Source of the DNA: Elizabethkingia bruuniana
GTDB taxonomy: Bacteria > Bacteroidota > Bacteroidia > Flavobacteriales > Weeksellaceae
Assembly (NCBI RefSeq): GCF_002024805.1
Contig: NZ_CP014337.1
Coordinates: forward strand, 3,968,001-4,032,000
DNA length: 64,000 nucleotides
Direction: 5' to 3'
The position numbers and the translations under genes are program-made. The notes under the pieces are model-generated. The model did no database searches. It was not told the DNA's origin and saw only the letters and a program-made list of their open reading frames with translations. Within the stretch, counting starts at the first letter, position 1; each line of letters opens with the position of its first letter. Below, piece by piece: positions 25,885-34,942 of the stretch.

Positions 25885-27993
25885 ATGAAAGGATTATTTT
25901 TTTTATCAGCACTCAGTGCTGCATCAATAGCTTTTGCGCAAAGCAAACAAGATACTATTCGGGAAATAGATGAGGTTCGGGTTATCAAGAGGCTTCCCAT
26001 AACGAAAGATATCGTTAATGTAGAAAAAGATTTGGGAAGAAAAAATCTGGGACAGGATTTGCCTTATCTTCTTAAAAATCAGACATCAGTAGAAACAACA
26101 ACCGATGCCGGCAACGGTGTAGGATATACAGGTTTAAGAATCAGAGGTGTAGATGGCACTCGTATCAATGTAATGCTGAATGGCGTTCCGTATAATGACA
26201 GCGAATCGCAGGGGACCTTTTTTGTAAATATTCCGGATGTTACATCTTCAGCTTCCAATGTTATTATCCAGCGTGGAGTCGGAACATCTACTAACGGAGT
26301 AGCTGCTTTTGGAGCAAGTGTTAATATTATTGGACGCGATCCCGAAGAACAACCTTATTTCTCTACTCAAAATTCTGTAGGTTCGTTTAATACCCATAAA
26401 CATTCCTTTGAAGCCGGGACAGGAAGTTTACTAAATGGTAAACTCTCCTTTATGGGACGTTATTCTATTATAAAATCCGATGGTTATATAGACAGGGCTT
26501 TTTCGGATCTCAATTCCTATAACTTTGTCGGTGTTTATAAGGACGGAAATACGAAAATCCGTTTTCAGACTTTTGGTGGAGATCAACAGACTTATCAGGC
26601 TTGGAACGGAATTTCCAAGGCCCAGTACGAGATCAATCCACGCTACAATCCATCAGGGGAAATTTATGATAAAGATGGTAAGGTCATAGGTTTCTACAAA
26701 AATGAAACAGATAACTACAAACAACAGCATTATCATTTATTATGGGAGCAACGTTTCAATGATAACTGGAAGCTAAATACTACTTTACACTATACACGTG
26801 GGTTAGGGTATTACGAAAATTATAAATCCAATCAGAAATTCAGTAAATATGGAATTCCTCCATATGTGATAGGTGCCGAAACCGTTACAAGCGGTGATAT
26901 GATTCGCAGAAAGTGGCTGGATAACGACTTTTATGGTATTGTATCGGAACTAAATGGTAAGGTAAATAATTGGGATCTTAATTTTGGTGTTGTTGCTAAT
27001 CAGTATTATGGCAGACATTACGGGCAAATTATAAGCGGATCCAATTTGCAGCAAATCGATCTTCCAATTGAATACTACAGAAATAATGCAACTAAAAATG
27101 AGATATCGGGTTATGCTAAGGCTTTGTATAAATTTGGCGACCTAGAAATGTTTGGTGATTTGCAATTGCGAAATATTACTTACCATTCTAATGTGATAAA
27201 AGCGAGTGCGGAGGAAGCGCCGACATTTGATAAAAAGTTTACATTCTTTAATCCTAAAGTTGGATTTAATTATCATCTGGACGGTGGTACGCTATATCTG
27301 TCCTATGCAAATGCTCACCGTGAACCGGTAAGAGATGATATTGTAAATGCTCCGGATGTAAAACCTGAGACGCTCCATGATTTCGAATTGGGATATAATA
27401 AAACTTTCAACGGGTTGTCAATAACGGCGAATGCTTATTATATGCTGTATAAGGATCAATTGGTCCTTATTGGGGCTATCAATGGAGTAGGAGCTTCACT
27501 GCGAAAAAATGTAGGAAGAAGCTACCGTGCCGGAATAGAATTGGGAGCTGGTTATCAGTTCTCAGAGAAGTTCAATACTTTACTGAATGCTACTTTTAGT
27601 CAGAATAAAAACAAGAATTATATCGTTCAGCTTTCAGAAACAGAGACAGAAAATCTAGGAACGACGAATACCTCTTTCTCTCCTAACTTTATAGGAAACC
27701 TTACTTTAAATTATCTTCCGGTTAAAGATTTACAGTTTTCACTGGTGAATAAACTAGTAGGTTCTCAGTATTTAGATAATACGAATGCACCGGAGAGTAA
27801 AATAAAGTCTTATTATCTGTCAGATTTTATAGCGAGTTACCAGGTTGCATGGGGTAGAACTGATATAGGTTTCAGCCTTCTGGTGAACAATATATTTAAC
27901 CAAAAATATATTAATAATGGCTACTCCGGTCCGTTCTATTATGCACAGGCAGGAGCCAATTTCTTAGCTGGAATTTCTTTAAAACTTCACTAA
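25885..27993 (+). CDS. TonB-dependent receptor under TPP control, likely for thiamine or a precursor
   Basis: Outer-membrane active transporter of about 702 residues. The signal peptide ends AFAQ; the plug spans about residues 30-150 with IRGVDGTRINVMLNGVPYND and SNVIIQRGVGTSTNG, followed by a 22-stranded barrel finishing on a C-terminal aromatic-rich strand. I take ATG 25885 (MKGLFFLSA) as start; a GTG at 25879 is possible. The riboswitch upstream is the evidence for substrate: TPP-controlled outer-membrane receptors in Bacteroidota are predicted to import thiamine or related compounds. No inner-membrane PnuT gene is adjacent. Confidence 0.88.
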   Translation: MKGLFFLSALSAASIAFAQSKQDTIREIDEVRVIKRLPITKDIVNVEKDLGRKNLGQDLPYLLKNQTSVETTTDAGNGVGYTGLRIRGVDGTRINVMLNGVPYNDSESQGTFFVNIPDVTSSASNVIIQRGVGTSTNGVAAFGASVNIIGRDPEEQPYFSTQNSVGSFNTHKHSFEAGTGSLLNGKLSFMGRYSIIKSDGYIDRAFSDLNSYNFVGVYKDGNTKIRFQTFGGDQQTYQAWNGISKAQYEINPRYNPSGEIYDKDGKVIGFYKNETDNYKQQHYHLLWEQRFNDNWKLNTTLHYTRGLGYYENYKSNQKFSKYGIPPYVIGAETVTSGDMIRRKWLDNDFYGIVSELNGKVNNWDLNFGVVANQYYGRHYGQIISGSNLQQIDLPIEYYRNNATKNEISGYAKALYKFGDLEMFGDLQLRNITYHSNVIKASAEEAPTFDKKFTFFNPKVGFNYHLDGGTLYLSYANAHREPVRDDIVNAPDVKPETLHDFELGYNKTFNGLSITANAYYMLYKDQLVLIGAINGVGASLRKNVGRSYRAGIELGAGYQFSEKFNTLLNATFSQNKNKNYIVQLSETETENLGTTNTSFSPNFIGNLTLNYLPVKDLQFSLVNKLVGSQYLDNTNAPESKIKSYYLSDFIASYQVAWGRTDIGFSLLVNNIFNQKYINNGYSGPFYYAQAGANFLAGISLKLH

Positions 27994-28026
27994 ATCATCT
28001 TCTATATTAATTTACTTTATTTAGAT

Positions 28027-28058
28027 CGGGTCACACATTTTGTGTGGCCCGGTTGTTT
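28027..28058 (+). terminator. Terminator after the TPP-controlled receptor
   Basis: CGGG plus CACACA (28027-28037) pair with TGTGTG plus CCCG (28041-28051), one T-G pair, TTT loop. The following T-run is broken, so moderate strength. Confidence 0.6.
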
Positions 28059-28127
28059 ATAGAAACTTAGCTATAAGTATATTCGTTTTATCAGTATATT
28101 TAGCCATACAAATCCATGATACTATCT

Positions 28128-30305
28128 ATGAGAAAAATATACCTTCTTCTTTTTATAAATTCTGTTAGCTCGCTGGTTATTGCTCAAAAAACAAATTTGG
28201 CTCCATCTGTCCCTGTTACAGATGATTATCACGGGGTCAAAGTAGTAGATGAATACAGAAATCTGGAAAATTTGAAAGACCCGGCTACAATTGACTGGAT
28301 GAAATCCCAAACAGATTATGCTAATTCTATTGTTAAAAATATTCCTAATAGACAATATTATATTACTAAAAGAAAAGAGTTTGATAAACGAACATCATTT
28401 TTTGTGAACAATATTTATGTGACGGCAAATGATGTTTATTTCTACTTAAAAAAAACACCTGATCAAAGTGCAGCGAGGCTCTATTATAGAAAAGGATTTT
28501 CTGGACAGGAAAAAGAGTTATATAATCCTGAAAACTTTCTTCCGGAAAATAATAAACAGTACCAGATCAATTACATAAAACCTAATTATGATGGGACAAA
28601 AGTAGTTATAGCCTTAACAGAGGGCGGAAAAGAGATTTCAAATATGATAATCTACGATGTAATATCGAATAGATTATTACCTCATGTTATTACAAATTGC
28701 TGGCCTTCTGATGGAGGTGGGATATCATGGCTACCAGATAATAATAGCTTTATTTATCTACATTATCCTGTTACTGACCAAAATTCCAAACTTTTTTTAA
28801 AGGATATGATTTCGGTTCTGTATACCATTGGAGAAGATCCTAAAAAACTAAGAGTAGTATTATCTAAAGAAAACAATCCTGATTTAAAAATTAATTCGGA
28901 AGATTTTCCTATTGTAAATATTCCTACTAGGGATAGCAGATATTTAATTGGCCGAATTTCCGGGGCAGTACGTTTTAAGGATACTTACTATATCAAGTCT
29001 TCTGATATTCTCAAGAAAGATCAATGGAAAATCTTATTCCGAAAGGAAGATAAGATATCTAGTTTTATAATTAAAGGGGATAAGATTATATATATATCGG
29101 AAAAAGATGAAACAAATGCTATTTATAGTACTTCACTTATGCATCCTAATTTTAAAACCCCAGAAGTAATTGTATCTCCTATTCAAGACGAAACAATTAA
29201 AAGCTTAAATAGTATAAAAGATGGTTTTATATTTACTACAACTAAAAATGGTGTAGAGGCTAAATTGTATACATATAAGAATAATAAAGCTGAATCTTTA
29301 AAGCTTCCTATTCCGGCAGGGGATATATCTGTCAGTACACAAAGTAATCAATCAAATGATTTTTGGATAACATGTAATGGTTGGAAAAACGATACTGAAC
29401 GCTTTAAGTATAGTTCTATAGCTGGGAAATTCACAAGTGAAAATCTTGCTCCACTTGCCGAATTTCCTGAATTCAAAGACATTATTGTAGAAGAAATAAC
29501 AGTAAAATCTCACGATGGATTAGATATTCCCTTATCACTTATATACAAAAAGGGTATTGAGAAAAATAAACGAAATCCTGTAATTATTGATGCTTACGGC
29601 GCTTATGCAGCGATTAGTAGTCCTTACTTTGCTAAAACATATATTCTTTGGGCTTTACAAGGTGGTATTGTAGCCATTGCTCACGTAAGAGGAGGCGGAG
29701 AGAAAGGAGAGAAATGGCATGAGGGAGGTTATAAGTCTACAAAACCTAATTCATGGAAAGACTTAATTTCCTGTACAGAATATTTAATAAATGAAAACTA
29801 TACGTCTTCTGATAACGTTGCTATTTGGGGAGCCAGTGCTGGTGGTATTACGATGGGAAGAGCTATGACGGAAAGACCTGATTTGTTTAAAGCAGTTATT
29901 ATAGATGCAGGGGTAACAAATGCCTTAAGAATGGAGATCACGCCGAATGGACTAAATAATGTAAAAGAATTTGGCTCATCAAAAGTAGAATCAGAGTTTA
30001 AAGCGTTATTAGAAATGGATGCTTATCAGCACGTCAAAAAAGGAATTAGATATCCTTCAGTATTAATTACCGGGGGAATTAATGATCCAAGAGTATCACC
30101 ATGGATGCCTACAAAATATGCTGCAAAGCTCATGGCTAATAGTATATCCGATAATCCAATCTTGTTAAAGATAGATTATGATGGAGGACATGGGGGCGAT
30201 ATTTCTTTAACAAGAGTATACGATAATCTTGCGGATACATTTGCTTTTGCATTATGGCAATTAGGACATCCGGATTATCAACAGGTAACAGGCAAAAATA
30301 AATAG
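28128..30305 (+). CDS. S9 prolyl oligopeptidase family peptidase (copy 1)
   Basis: A secreted serine peptidase of the S9A type, about 725 residues: signal peptide (to VIAQ, residue 19), a beta-propeller (about 70-440) and a C-terminal alpha/beta-hydrolase. The nucleophile is Ser570 in WGASAGG, with candidate Asp in GGINDPRV and His in DGGHGGD. It differs from the classic Flavobacterium meningosepticum prolyl endopeptidase, which has GRSNGG. I place the start at ATG 28128 (MRKIYLLLF) because the tandem copy begins identically; ATG 28116 is also possible. Substrate preference cannot be read. Confidence 0.88.
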   Translation: MRKIYLLLFINSVSSLVIAQKTNLAPSVPVTDDYHGVKVVDEYRNLENLKDPATIDWMKSQTDYANSIVKNIPNRQYYITKRKEFDKRTSFFVNNIYVTANDVYFYLKKTPDQSAARLYYRKGFSGQEKELYNPENFLPENNKQYQINYIKPNYDGTKVVIALTEGGKEISNMIIYDVISNRLLPHVITNCWPSDGGGISWLPDNNSFIYLHYPVTDQNSKLFLKDMISVLYTIGEDPKKLRVVLSKENNPDLKINSEDFPIVNIPTRDSRYLIGRISGAVRFKDTYYIKSSDILKKDQWKILFRKEDKISSFIIKGDKIIYISEKDETNAIYSTSLMHPNFKTPEVIVSPIQDETIKSLNSIKDGFIFTTTKNGVEAKLYTYKNNKAESLKLPIPAGDISVSTQSNQSNDFWITCNGWKNDTERFKYSSIAGKFTSENLAPLAEFPEFKDIIVEEITVKSHDGLDIPLSLIYKKGIEKNKRNPVIIDAYGAYAAISSPYFAKTYILWALQGGIVAIAHVRGGGEKGEKWHEGGYKSTKPNSWKDLISCTEYLINENYTSSDNVAIWGASAGGITMGRAMTERPDLFKAVIIDAGVTNALRMEITPNGLNNVKEFGSSKVESEFKALLEMDAYQHVKKGIRYPSVLITGGINDPRVSPWMPTKYAAKLMANSISDNPILLKIDYDGGHGGDISLTRVYDNLADTFAFALWQLGHPDYQQVTGKNK

Positions 30306-30386
30306 ATGTTACATTTATCTGTCTAGATATTATAAAATGCTTTGTTATTCTTTATTCAAATAATACTCTTACTTTATTAAAGACAA

Positions 30387-32576
30387 ATGAGAAAATTATA
30401 TCTTCTCCTTTTTATAAATTCTGTTGGCTCGCTGGTTATTGCTCAAAAAACAAATTTGGCTCCATCTGTTCCTGTTACAGATGATTATCACGGGATCAAA
30501 GTAGTAGACGAATACAGAAATCTGGAAAATTTGAAAGACCCAGCTACAATCAACTGGATGAAATCTCAGACAGATTACGCTAATTCTATCGTTGGCAAGC
30601 TCCCATATAAAGAATATTTTATCAATGAAAGGTTGAAATTTGATAAAAGAAGCGGGTATTGGATTTCTGATCTAAAAATAACAGGGAATGATTTGTATTT
30701 TTATTTAAAGAAGTCTGCTGCTGAAAAGAAACAAAAGTTATACTATAGAAAAGGACTAAAAGGAAAAGAGCAACTTTTATATGATCCTGAAACTTTTGTT
30801 TCTACTCTTGATACAACATCCCGGGGAAAAAATAATTTTAATATCAACTTTATTAGTCCAAGCTGGGATGGGAAAAAGATTGCTGTTTCCATGTCTGAAG
30901 ATGGAAAGGAATCTTCTGAGGTTATAATCATAGATGTGGCATCAAAATATATCTATCCACAAGTAGTTACCCATTTAGAGCCTACTTCTGTCGGACAAAT
31001 AAAATGGCTGGAGGATAATAAAAGTTTTTTCTATACATATTTTCCTGTTATAGATCCGAACTCAACAGAATATACCAAAAATACGGAAGTAACTTTTTAT
31101 AGATTAGGGGAAGATCCCAAAAAGCGCACAAATGTTTTTTCTAAGGTTAATAATCCGGAGTTGAGTATTGATGAAAGTAAATTTCCGGGTATAGTACAAT
31201 TTAATCAGAATGATCCTTATTTTATCGGAAATTTAGGAGATGTGGATGATTATACTGATACGTTCATTATCAACAGGAAAGATTTTGAAAAGGGAATTAA
31301 GAGCTGGAAACCTCTGTATTATAAGACAGATAAGGTTTATGATAAAAAACCTGTGGGAAAGGATGTGTATTTTATATCCGGATATAATGCTCCTAACTTT
31401 AGACTTTGTAAAACCAATCTTGAAAATCCGGATTTTAAAAACCCGGAAGTTCTAATTCCTGAGAAAAAAGATGAAGTCATTCAGAGTTTTGAAATTACAA
31501 AAGACGGTATGTACTATACAACAACAAAAAATGGTGTTGAATCTAAGTTGTATTTATATAAAAGAGGCAAAGATATTCCGATTAAATTACCGTTTATAGC
31601 AGGAAATGTAAACATTGAGACAAAAGGTAAAGATTATTCTGATATCTGGATTTATTGTTCAGGCTGGGCCAATGAGAAGACCCGGTACAGATTTAATCTG
31701 AAGAATAACACTTTTATTGAAGAAAATCTTGTTCCTTTAACTGATTATCATGAGCTTAATGGAACTGTTATCGAGGAGATTAACATAAAAGCAAGAGATG
31801 GGGAGGATATTCCGTTAACATTAATTTATGATAAAAATCTTAAGCGTGACGGGAATAATGCTGTTTTGATCGATGCGTATGGAGCTTATGGGATATCCAA
31901 TAAACCATCTTTTGCCAGGAGTTATTTAATGTGGGCTAAAAAAGGAGGTATTGTTGCAATTGCCCATGTAAGAGGAGGTGGAGAAAAAGGAGATAGATGG
32001 CATAAAGCAGGTTATAAGGAAACAAAACCAAATTCCTGGAGGGATTTAATTGACTGTACAGAATATTTAATTAAAGAAAAATATACTTCAAAGGAAAAAG
32101 TAGGGCTATGGGGAGCTAGTGCTGGCGGTATTATTATGGGAAGAGCTATGACGGAAAGACCTGATCTTTTTAAAGCAGTTATTATCGACGTAGGGGTAAC
32201 AAATGCCTTAAGAATGGAGATCACGCCAAATGGACCCGGAAATATTGCAGAATTAGGAACAGTAAAGAAGTTGAATGAATTTAAAGCTTTATTAGAAATG
32301 GATGCTTTGCATCATGTTAAAAAAGGTGATAAATATCCAGCCACATTAATTACAGCCGGAATCAATGATGGGCGTGTTATTGCTTGGATGCCGGCTAAGT
32401 TTGCAGCTAAGTTGATAGCTAATGATACTTCCGATAATCCTATACTTCTAAAAGTGGATTATGAAGGTGGCCATGGAGGAGGAACAGATCTTATGCATGC
32501 TTATGGAATTGTAGGAGAGGTTTTTGGCTTTCTCGCGTGGCAATTGGGGCTTCCGGGTTACCAGCCCAAAAATTGA
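30387..32576 (+). CDS. S9 prolyl oligopeptidase family peptidase (copy 2)
   Basis: A 729-residue tandem paralogue of the previous gene, 81 bases downstream. The layout is the same: signal peptide, propeller, hydrolase domain with Ser578 in WGASAGG, GGxGINDGRV-type Asp and EGGHGGG His. The first 69 residues and the region around the nucleophile are almost identical to copy 1 even at synonymous positions, whereas the propeller has diverged strongly, as if to change substrate access while the ends were kept alike by gene conversion. Confidence 0.88.
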   Translation: MRKLYLLLFINSVGSLVIAQKTNLAPSVPVTDDYHGIKVVDEYRNLENLKDPATINWMKSQTDYANSIVGKLPYKEYFINERLKFDKRSGYWISDLKITGNDLYFYLKKSAAEKKQKLYYRKGLKGKEQLLYDPETFVSTLDTTSRGKNNFNINFISPSWDGKKIAVSMSEDGKESSEVIIIDVASKYIYPQVVTHLEPTSVGQIKWLEDNKSFFYTYFPVIDPNSTEYTKNTEVTFYRLGEDPKKRTNVFSKVNNPELSIDESKFPGIVQFNQNDPYFIGNLGDVDDYTDTFIINRKDFEKGIKSWKPLYYKTDKVYDKKPVGKDVYFISGYNAPNFRLCKTNLENPDFKNPEVLIPEKKDEVIQSFEITKDGMYYTTTKNGVESKLYLYKRGKDIPIKLPFIAGNVNIETKGKDYSDIWIYCSGWANEKTRYRFNLKNNTFIEENLVPLTDYHELNGTVIEEINIKARDGEDIPLTLIYDKNLKRDGNNAVLIDAYGAYGISNKPSFARSYLMWAKKGGIVAIAHVRGGGEKGDRWHKAGYKETKPNSWRDLIDCTEYLIKEKYTSKEKVGLWGASAGGIIMGRAMTERPDLFKAVIIDVGVTNALRMEITPNGPGNIAELGTVKKLNEFKALLEMDALHHVKKGDKYPATLITAGINDGRVIAWMPAKFAAKLIANDTSDNPILLKVDYEGGHGGGTDLMHAYGIVGEVFGFLAWQLGLPGYQPKN

Positions 32577-32607
32577 GATAATTAATTTTCAGATGATCTC
32601 ATTTTCA

Positions 32608-32632
32608 AATACTAAAATTCTTTTTTAGTATT
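32608..32632 (+). terminator. Terminator-like hairpin after the peptidase pair
   Basis: AATACTAAAA (32608-32617) pairs with 32623-32632 perfectly around a 5-base loop. AT-rich; the downstream sequence already forms the next promoter, so strength is uncertain. Confidence 0.45.
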
Positions 32633-32643
32633 GTATATCCATT

Positions 32644-32673
32644 TTGCAGTCCTGTAATAAAATAATAAATTTG
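32644..32673 (+). promoter_or_regulatory. Promoter of the HU-CCDC81 gene
   Basis: TTG at 32644-32646, a 19-base spacer and TAAATTTG at 32666-32673 give a near-perfect Bacteroidota promoter. The -7 element ends 3 bases before ATG 32677, implying a leaderless or almost leaderless mRNA. Confidence 0.7.
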
Positions 32674-32676
32674 CCC

Positions 32677-33384
32677 ATGATGAATATTGCACAGCAAATC
32701 ATACATGATTTACAAAGCCGAAAGAGAGTAGAACTTTCTGGCTTAGGGACATTGAACCTCATTACCAAGCATGCAGAAGTAGATGAGGCTAATGATAAAA
32801 TTCTCCCGCCGAAACAGGAAATAGAGTTTATTGCAGATAAAAAAGCCGTAGAAAATAGCTATACCAGTCACGCTCAGGAATGGATAAGAGAACTGATGTC
32901 AACAGGAGAAGTTCAGGTTAAAGGTCTGGGTAAATGGATGAATAATGCCGGAAAGGTTATTTTTTTTCCGGAAGAAAAAATTCTGAGTAACTCTTTTTAC
33001 GGTCTTGAAGAAATTTCGTTACCTAAAGTTTCCCGTATTCAGCCAGTTCAAAGTTTACAAAATGAAACAAAGAAAGCTAGTGATTATAAAGCAAATAGGT
33101 CATGGATCTGGATACTTTTAGCACTTGGTGGTGTAGGAGCTATTGCTTATTTCGGAATTACACAGAAAGATGAAATTTTCGGAAAGAAATCTTTTGATAA
33201 TGCACAACCGAAGAAAGTACATGTGCCTACTAAAGAAGAATTGTTGCAAAAACAACAGCAGGAAGCGGTGAAGCTGAAGATGGATAGTATAAAGGCGGAT
33301 AGTATAAAACAAGATTCAATAAAAAAGGCAGCTCCCCACTGGAGTTCAAAAGATAAAAAATGGAGAAAAAGAAAAAAGCACTAG
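32677..33384 (+). CDS. HU-CCDC81-type DNA-binding-like protein with membrane anchor
   Basis: About 235 residues: two HU-like domains (about 1-60 and 62-105; VELSGLGTLNLI and VQVKGLGKW are the conserved beta hairpins), a linker, one transmembrane helix (about 142-160, WIWILLALGGVGAIAYFG) and a tail with three DSIK repeats and a basic end. The double HU domain resembles the prokaryotic HU-CCDC81 family. Start ATG 32677 or 32680; an upstream TTG is rejected. The membrane helix after the HU domains is unusual for a nucleoid protein and suggests DNA tethering or a non-DNA role. It overlaps the thioesterase gene by 25 bases. Confidence 0.75.
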   Translation: MMNIAQQIIHDLQSRKRVELSGLGTLNLITKHAEVDEANDKILPPKQEIEFIADKKAVENSYTSHAQEWIRELMSTGEVQVKGLGKWMNNAGKVIFFPEEKILSNSFYGLEEISLPKVSRIQPVQSLQNETKKASDYKANRSWIWILLALGGVGAIAYFGITQKDEIFGKKSFDNAQPKKVHVPTKEELLQKQQQEAVKLKMDSIKADSIKQDSIKKAAPHWSSKDKKWRKRKKH

Positions 33385-33881
33385 AGTCATTAACTGTAAT
33401 GACCAATATTGTATTGCCAAATGAGACAAACTCTTTGCGCAATCTTTTCGGAGGAGAATTGCTTGCAAGAATGGACAGATGTGCTTCTATATCGGCATCC
33501 AGACATAGTGAGCGTAGAGTAGTAACAGCTTCTGTAAATCACGTTTCCTTTAATGCACCTATTCCGGAAGGAAGTGTTGTAGTTCTGGAATCTAAAGTTT
33601 CCCGTGCATTTTCTACTTCTATGGAGGTATATGTAGATGCATGGCTGGACGATCCTATTCACAGAAAGAAAATTCATACTAATGCCGGAATCTATACATT
33701 CGTGGCAGTAGACGAATTCAATAAGCCTGTTCCTGTACCTGAACTGGAACCAGAAACAGATGAAGAAATTGAGCGTTATAAAGCAGCTTTACGTCGTAAA
33801 GAGCTAAGCTTAATCTTATCCGGAAGAATGAAGCCTACAGAATCTGTAGAGCTGAAAAAGCTTTTTGCAGGAGAGATTTAA
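33360..33881 (+). CDS. Acyl-CoA thioesterase (hotdog fold)
   Basis: A 173-residue YciA/ACOT-type hotdog thioesterase hydrolysing acyl-CoAs. The N-terminal block NETNSLRNLFGGELLARMD contains the catalytic-loop Asn and Gly residues of the family, followed by the hot-dog helix and VVTASVNHVSFNAPI. The C-terminal 30 residues form a charged helix. Expressed with the HU-type gene through overlapping frames. Confidence 0.85.
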   Translation: MEKKKKALESLTVMTNIVLPNETNSLRNLFGGELLARMDRCASISASRHSERRVVTASVNHVSFNAPIPEGSVVVLESKVSRAFSTSMEVYVDAWLDDPIHRKKIHTNAGIYTFVAVDEFNKPVPVPELEPETDEEIERYKAALRRKELSLILSGRMKPTESVELKKLFAGEI

Positions 33882-33904
33882 ATCTTCTAAATAACAAAAA
33901 TGAT

Positions 33905-33940
33905 CCGGCAGATTTAATATTTAAATCTGCTGGTTGTTTT
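33905..33940 (+). terminator. Rho-independent terminator after the thioesterase gene
   Basis: A 13-bp stem (33905-33917 with 33921-33933, one G-T) with loop TAT, then a T-rich stretch. Confidence 0.8.
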
Positions 33941-33971
33941 ATCTCCATTCACTAATAAACTCCCAATTGTA

Positions 33972-34913
33972 ATGTCAGCACCCTTAATACTCTTATTGGA
34001 TAAAAACCACCCTCTGATTGTGGAACAGCTTTCGGAAAGAGGATTTCAGTTTGAAGAAGATTACACTTCTTCTTATGATGAGGTTTTATCTAAAATTCAC
34101 CTTTACGATGGTGTCATTATCCGTAGCCGGATTCCTGTAGATGCCAGATTTTTAGAAACAGCAAAAAAACTAAAATTTGTGGCCCGTGTAGGTGCCGGAA
34201 TGGAAAATATAGATACCCCAAAAGCAGAAGAACTGGGTATTGCACTAATCAATTCGCCGGAAGGAAATAGAGACTCCGTAGCCGAACATGTTGTCGGAAT
34301 GTTACTTATTCTGATGAATCGCTTGTTCATAGCTTCATTGGAGGTTAAAAACGGGATATGGCTGCGTGAAGAAAATCGTGGAGATGAGCTAATGGGCAAA
34401 ACCTTTGGTATTATTGGCTATGGCAATATGGGAAAGGCTGTTGCTAAAAGATTATCAGGATTTGGTGTGAAAGTTATATTTTATGATATTCTTTCCGATC
34501 TTGGTGATGAATACGCGACGCAAGTGAGTTTGGAAACTTTGCAGAAAGAAGCTGATATTATAAGTCTTCATACCCCACAGACCCCCGAAACTCATTATCT
34601 TATAGATGAAGCCTTCATCCGTAATATGGACAAAAGCTTTTATCTGGTAAATACAGCAAGAGGAAAACATGTGAAAACTTCGGCATTGGTAGATGCCTTA
34701 AAAGAAGGAAAAGTAAGAGCTGCCTGTCTGGATGTTCTGGAATTTGAAAAGGCATCTTTCGAAAATATTCAGACCTCAGAAAATTCCGATTTAGACTATT
34801 TATTAAATTCTGAAAAAGTAATTGTTACACCACATATTGCTGGTTGGACTGTCCAAAGCAAAATAAAGCTTGCACAATTTATTGTTGACAAGATTTTGCA
34901 ATTAAATTTATAA
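33972..34913 (+). CDS. D-2-hydroxyacid dehydrogenase (phosphoglycerate dehydrogenase-like)
   Basis: NAD-dependent oxidoreductase of 313 residues. The Rossmann motif GIIGYGNMG lies near residue 142, and the catalytic Arg-Glu-His triad is in NTARGKHVKT, CLDVLEFEK and TPHIAGWT. It lacks the C-terminal ACT/ASB domains of SerA, so it is a short-form enzyme; phosphoglycerate dehydrogenase for serine synthesis is possible but other 2-hydroxyacids cannot be excluded. No serC or serB neighbours. Confidence 0.8.
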   Translation: MSAPLILLLDKNHPLIVEQLSERGFQFEEDYTSSYDEVLSKIHLYDGVIIRSRIPVDARFLETAKKLKFVARVGAGMENIDTPKAEELGIALINSPEGNRDSVAEHVVGMLLILMNRLFIASLEVKNGIWLREENRGDELMGKTFGIIGYGNMGKAVAKRLSGFGVKVIFYDILSDLGDEYATQVSLETLQKEADIISLHTPQTPETHYLIDEAFIRNMDKSFYLVNTARGKHVKTSALVDALKEGKVRAACLDVLEFEKASFENIQTSENSDLDYLLNSEKVIVTPHIAGWTVQSKIKLAQFIVDKILQLNL

Positions 34914-34942
34914 ATTGCCGTTCCTTAATTCAAATGTTATTT

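Noticed and set aside
28128-32576. The classic Flavobacterium meningosepticum prolyl endopeptidase gene
   Set aside because: That enzyme has GRSNGG at the nucleophile and a different N-terminus; both proteins here have GASAGG and only share the S9A fold.
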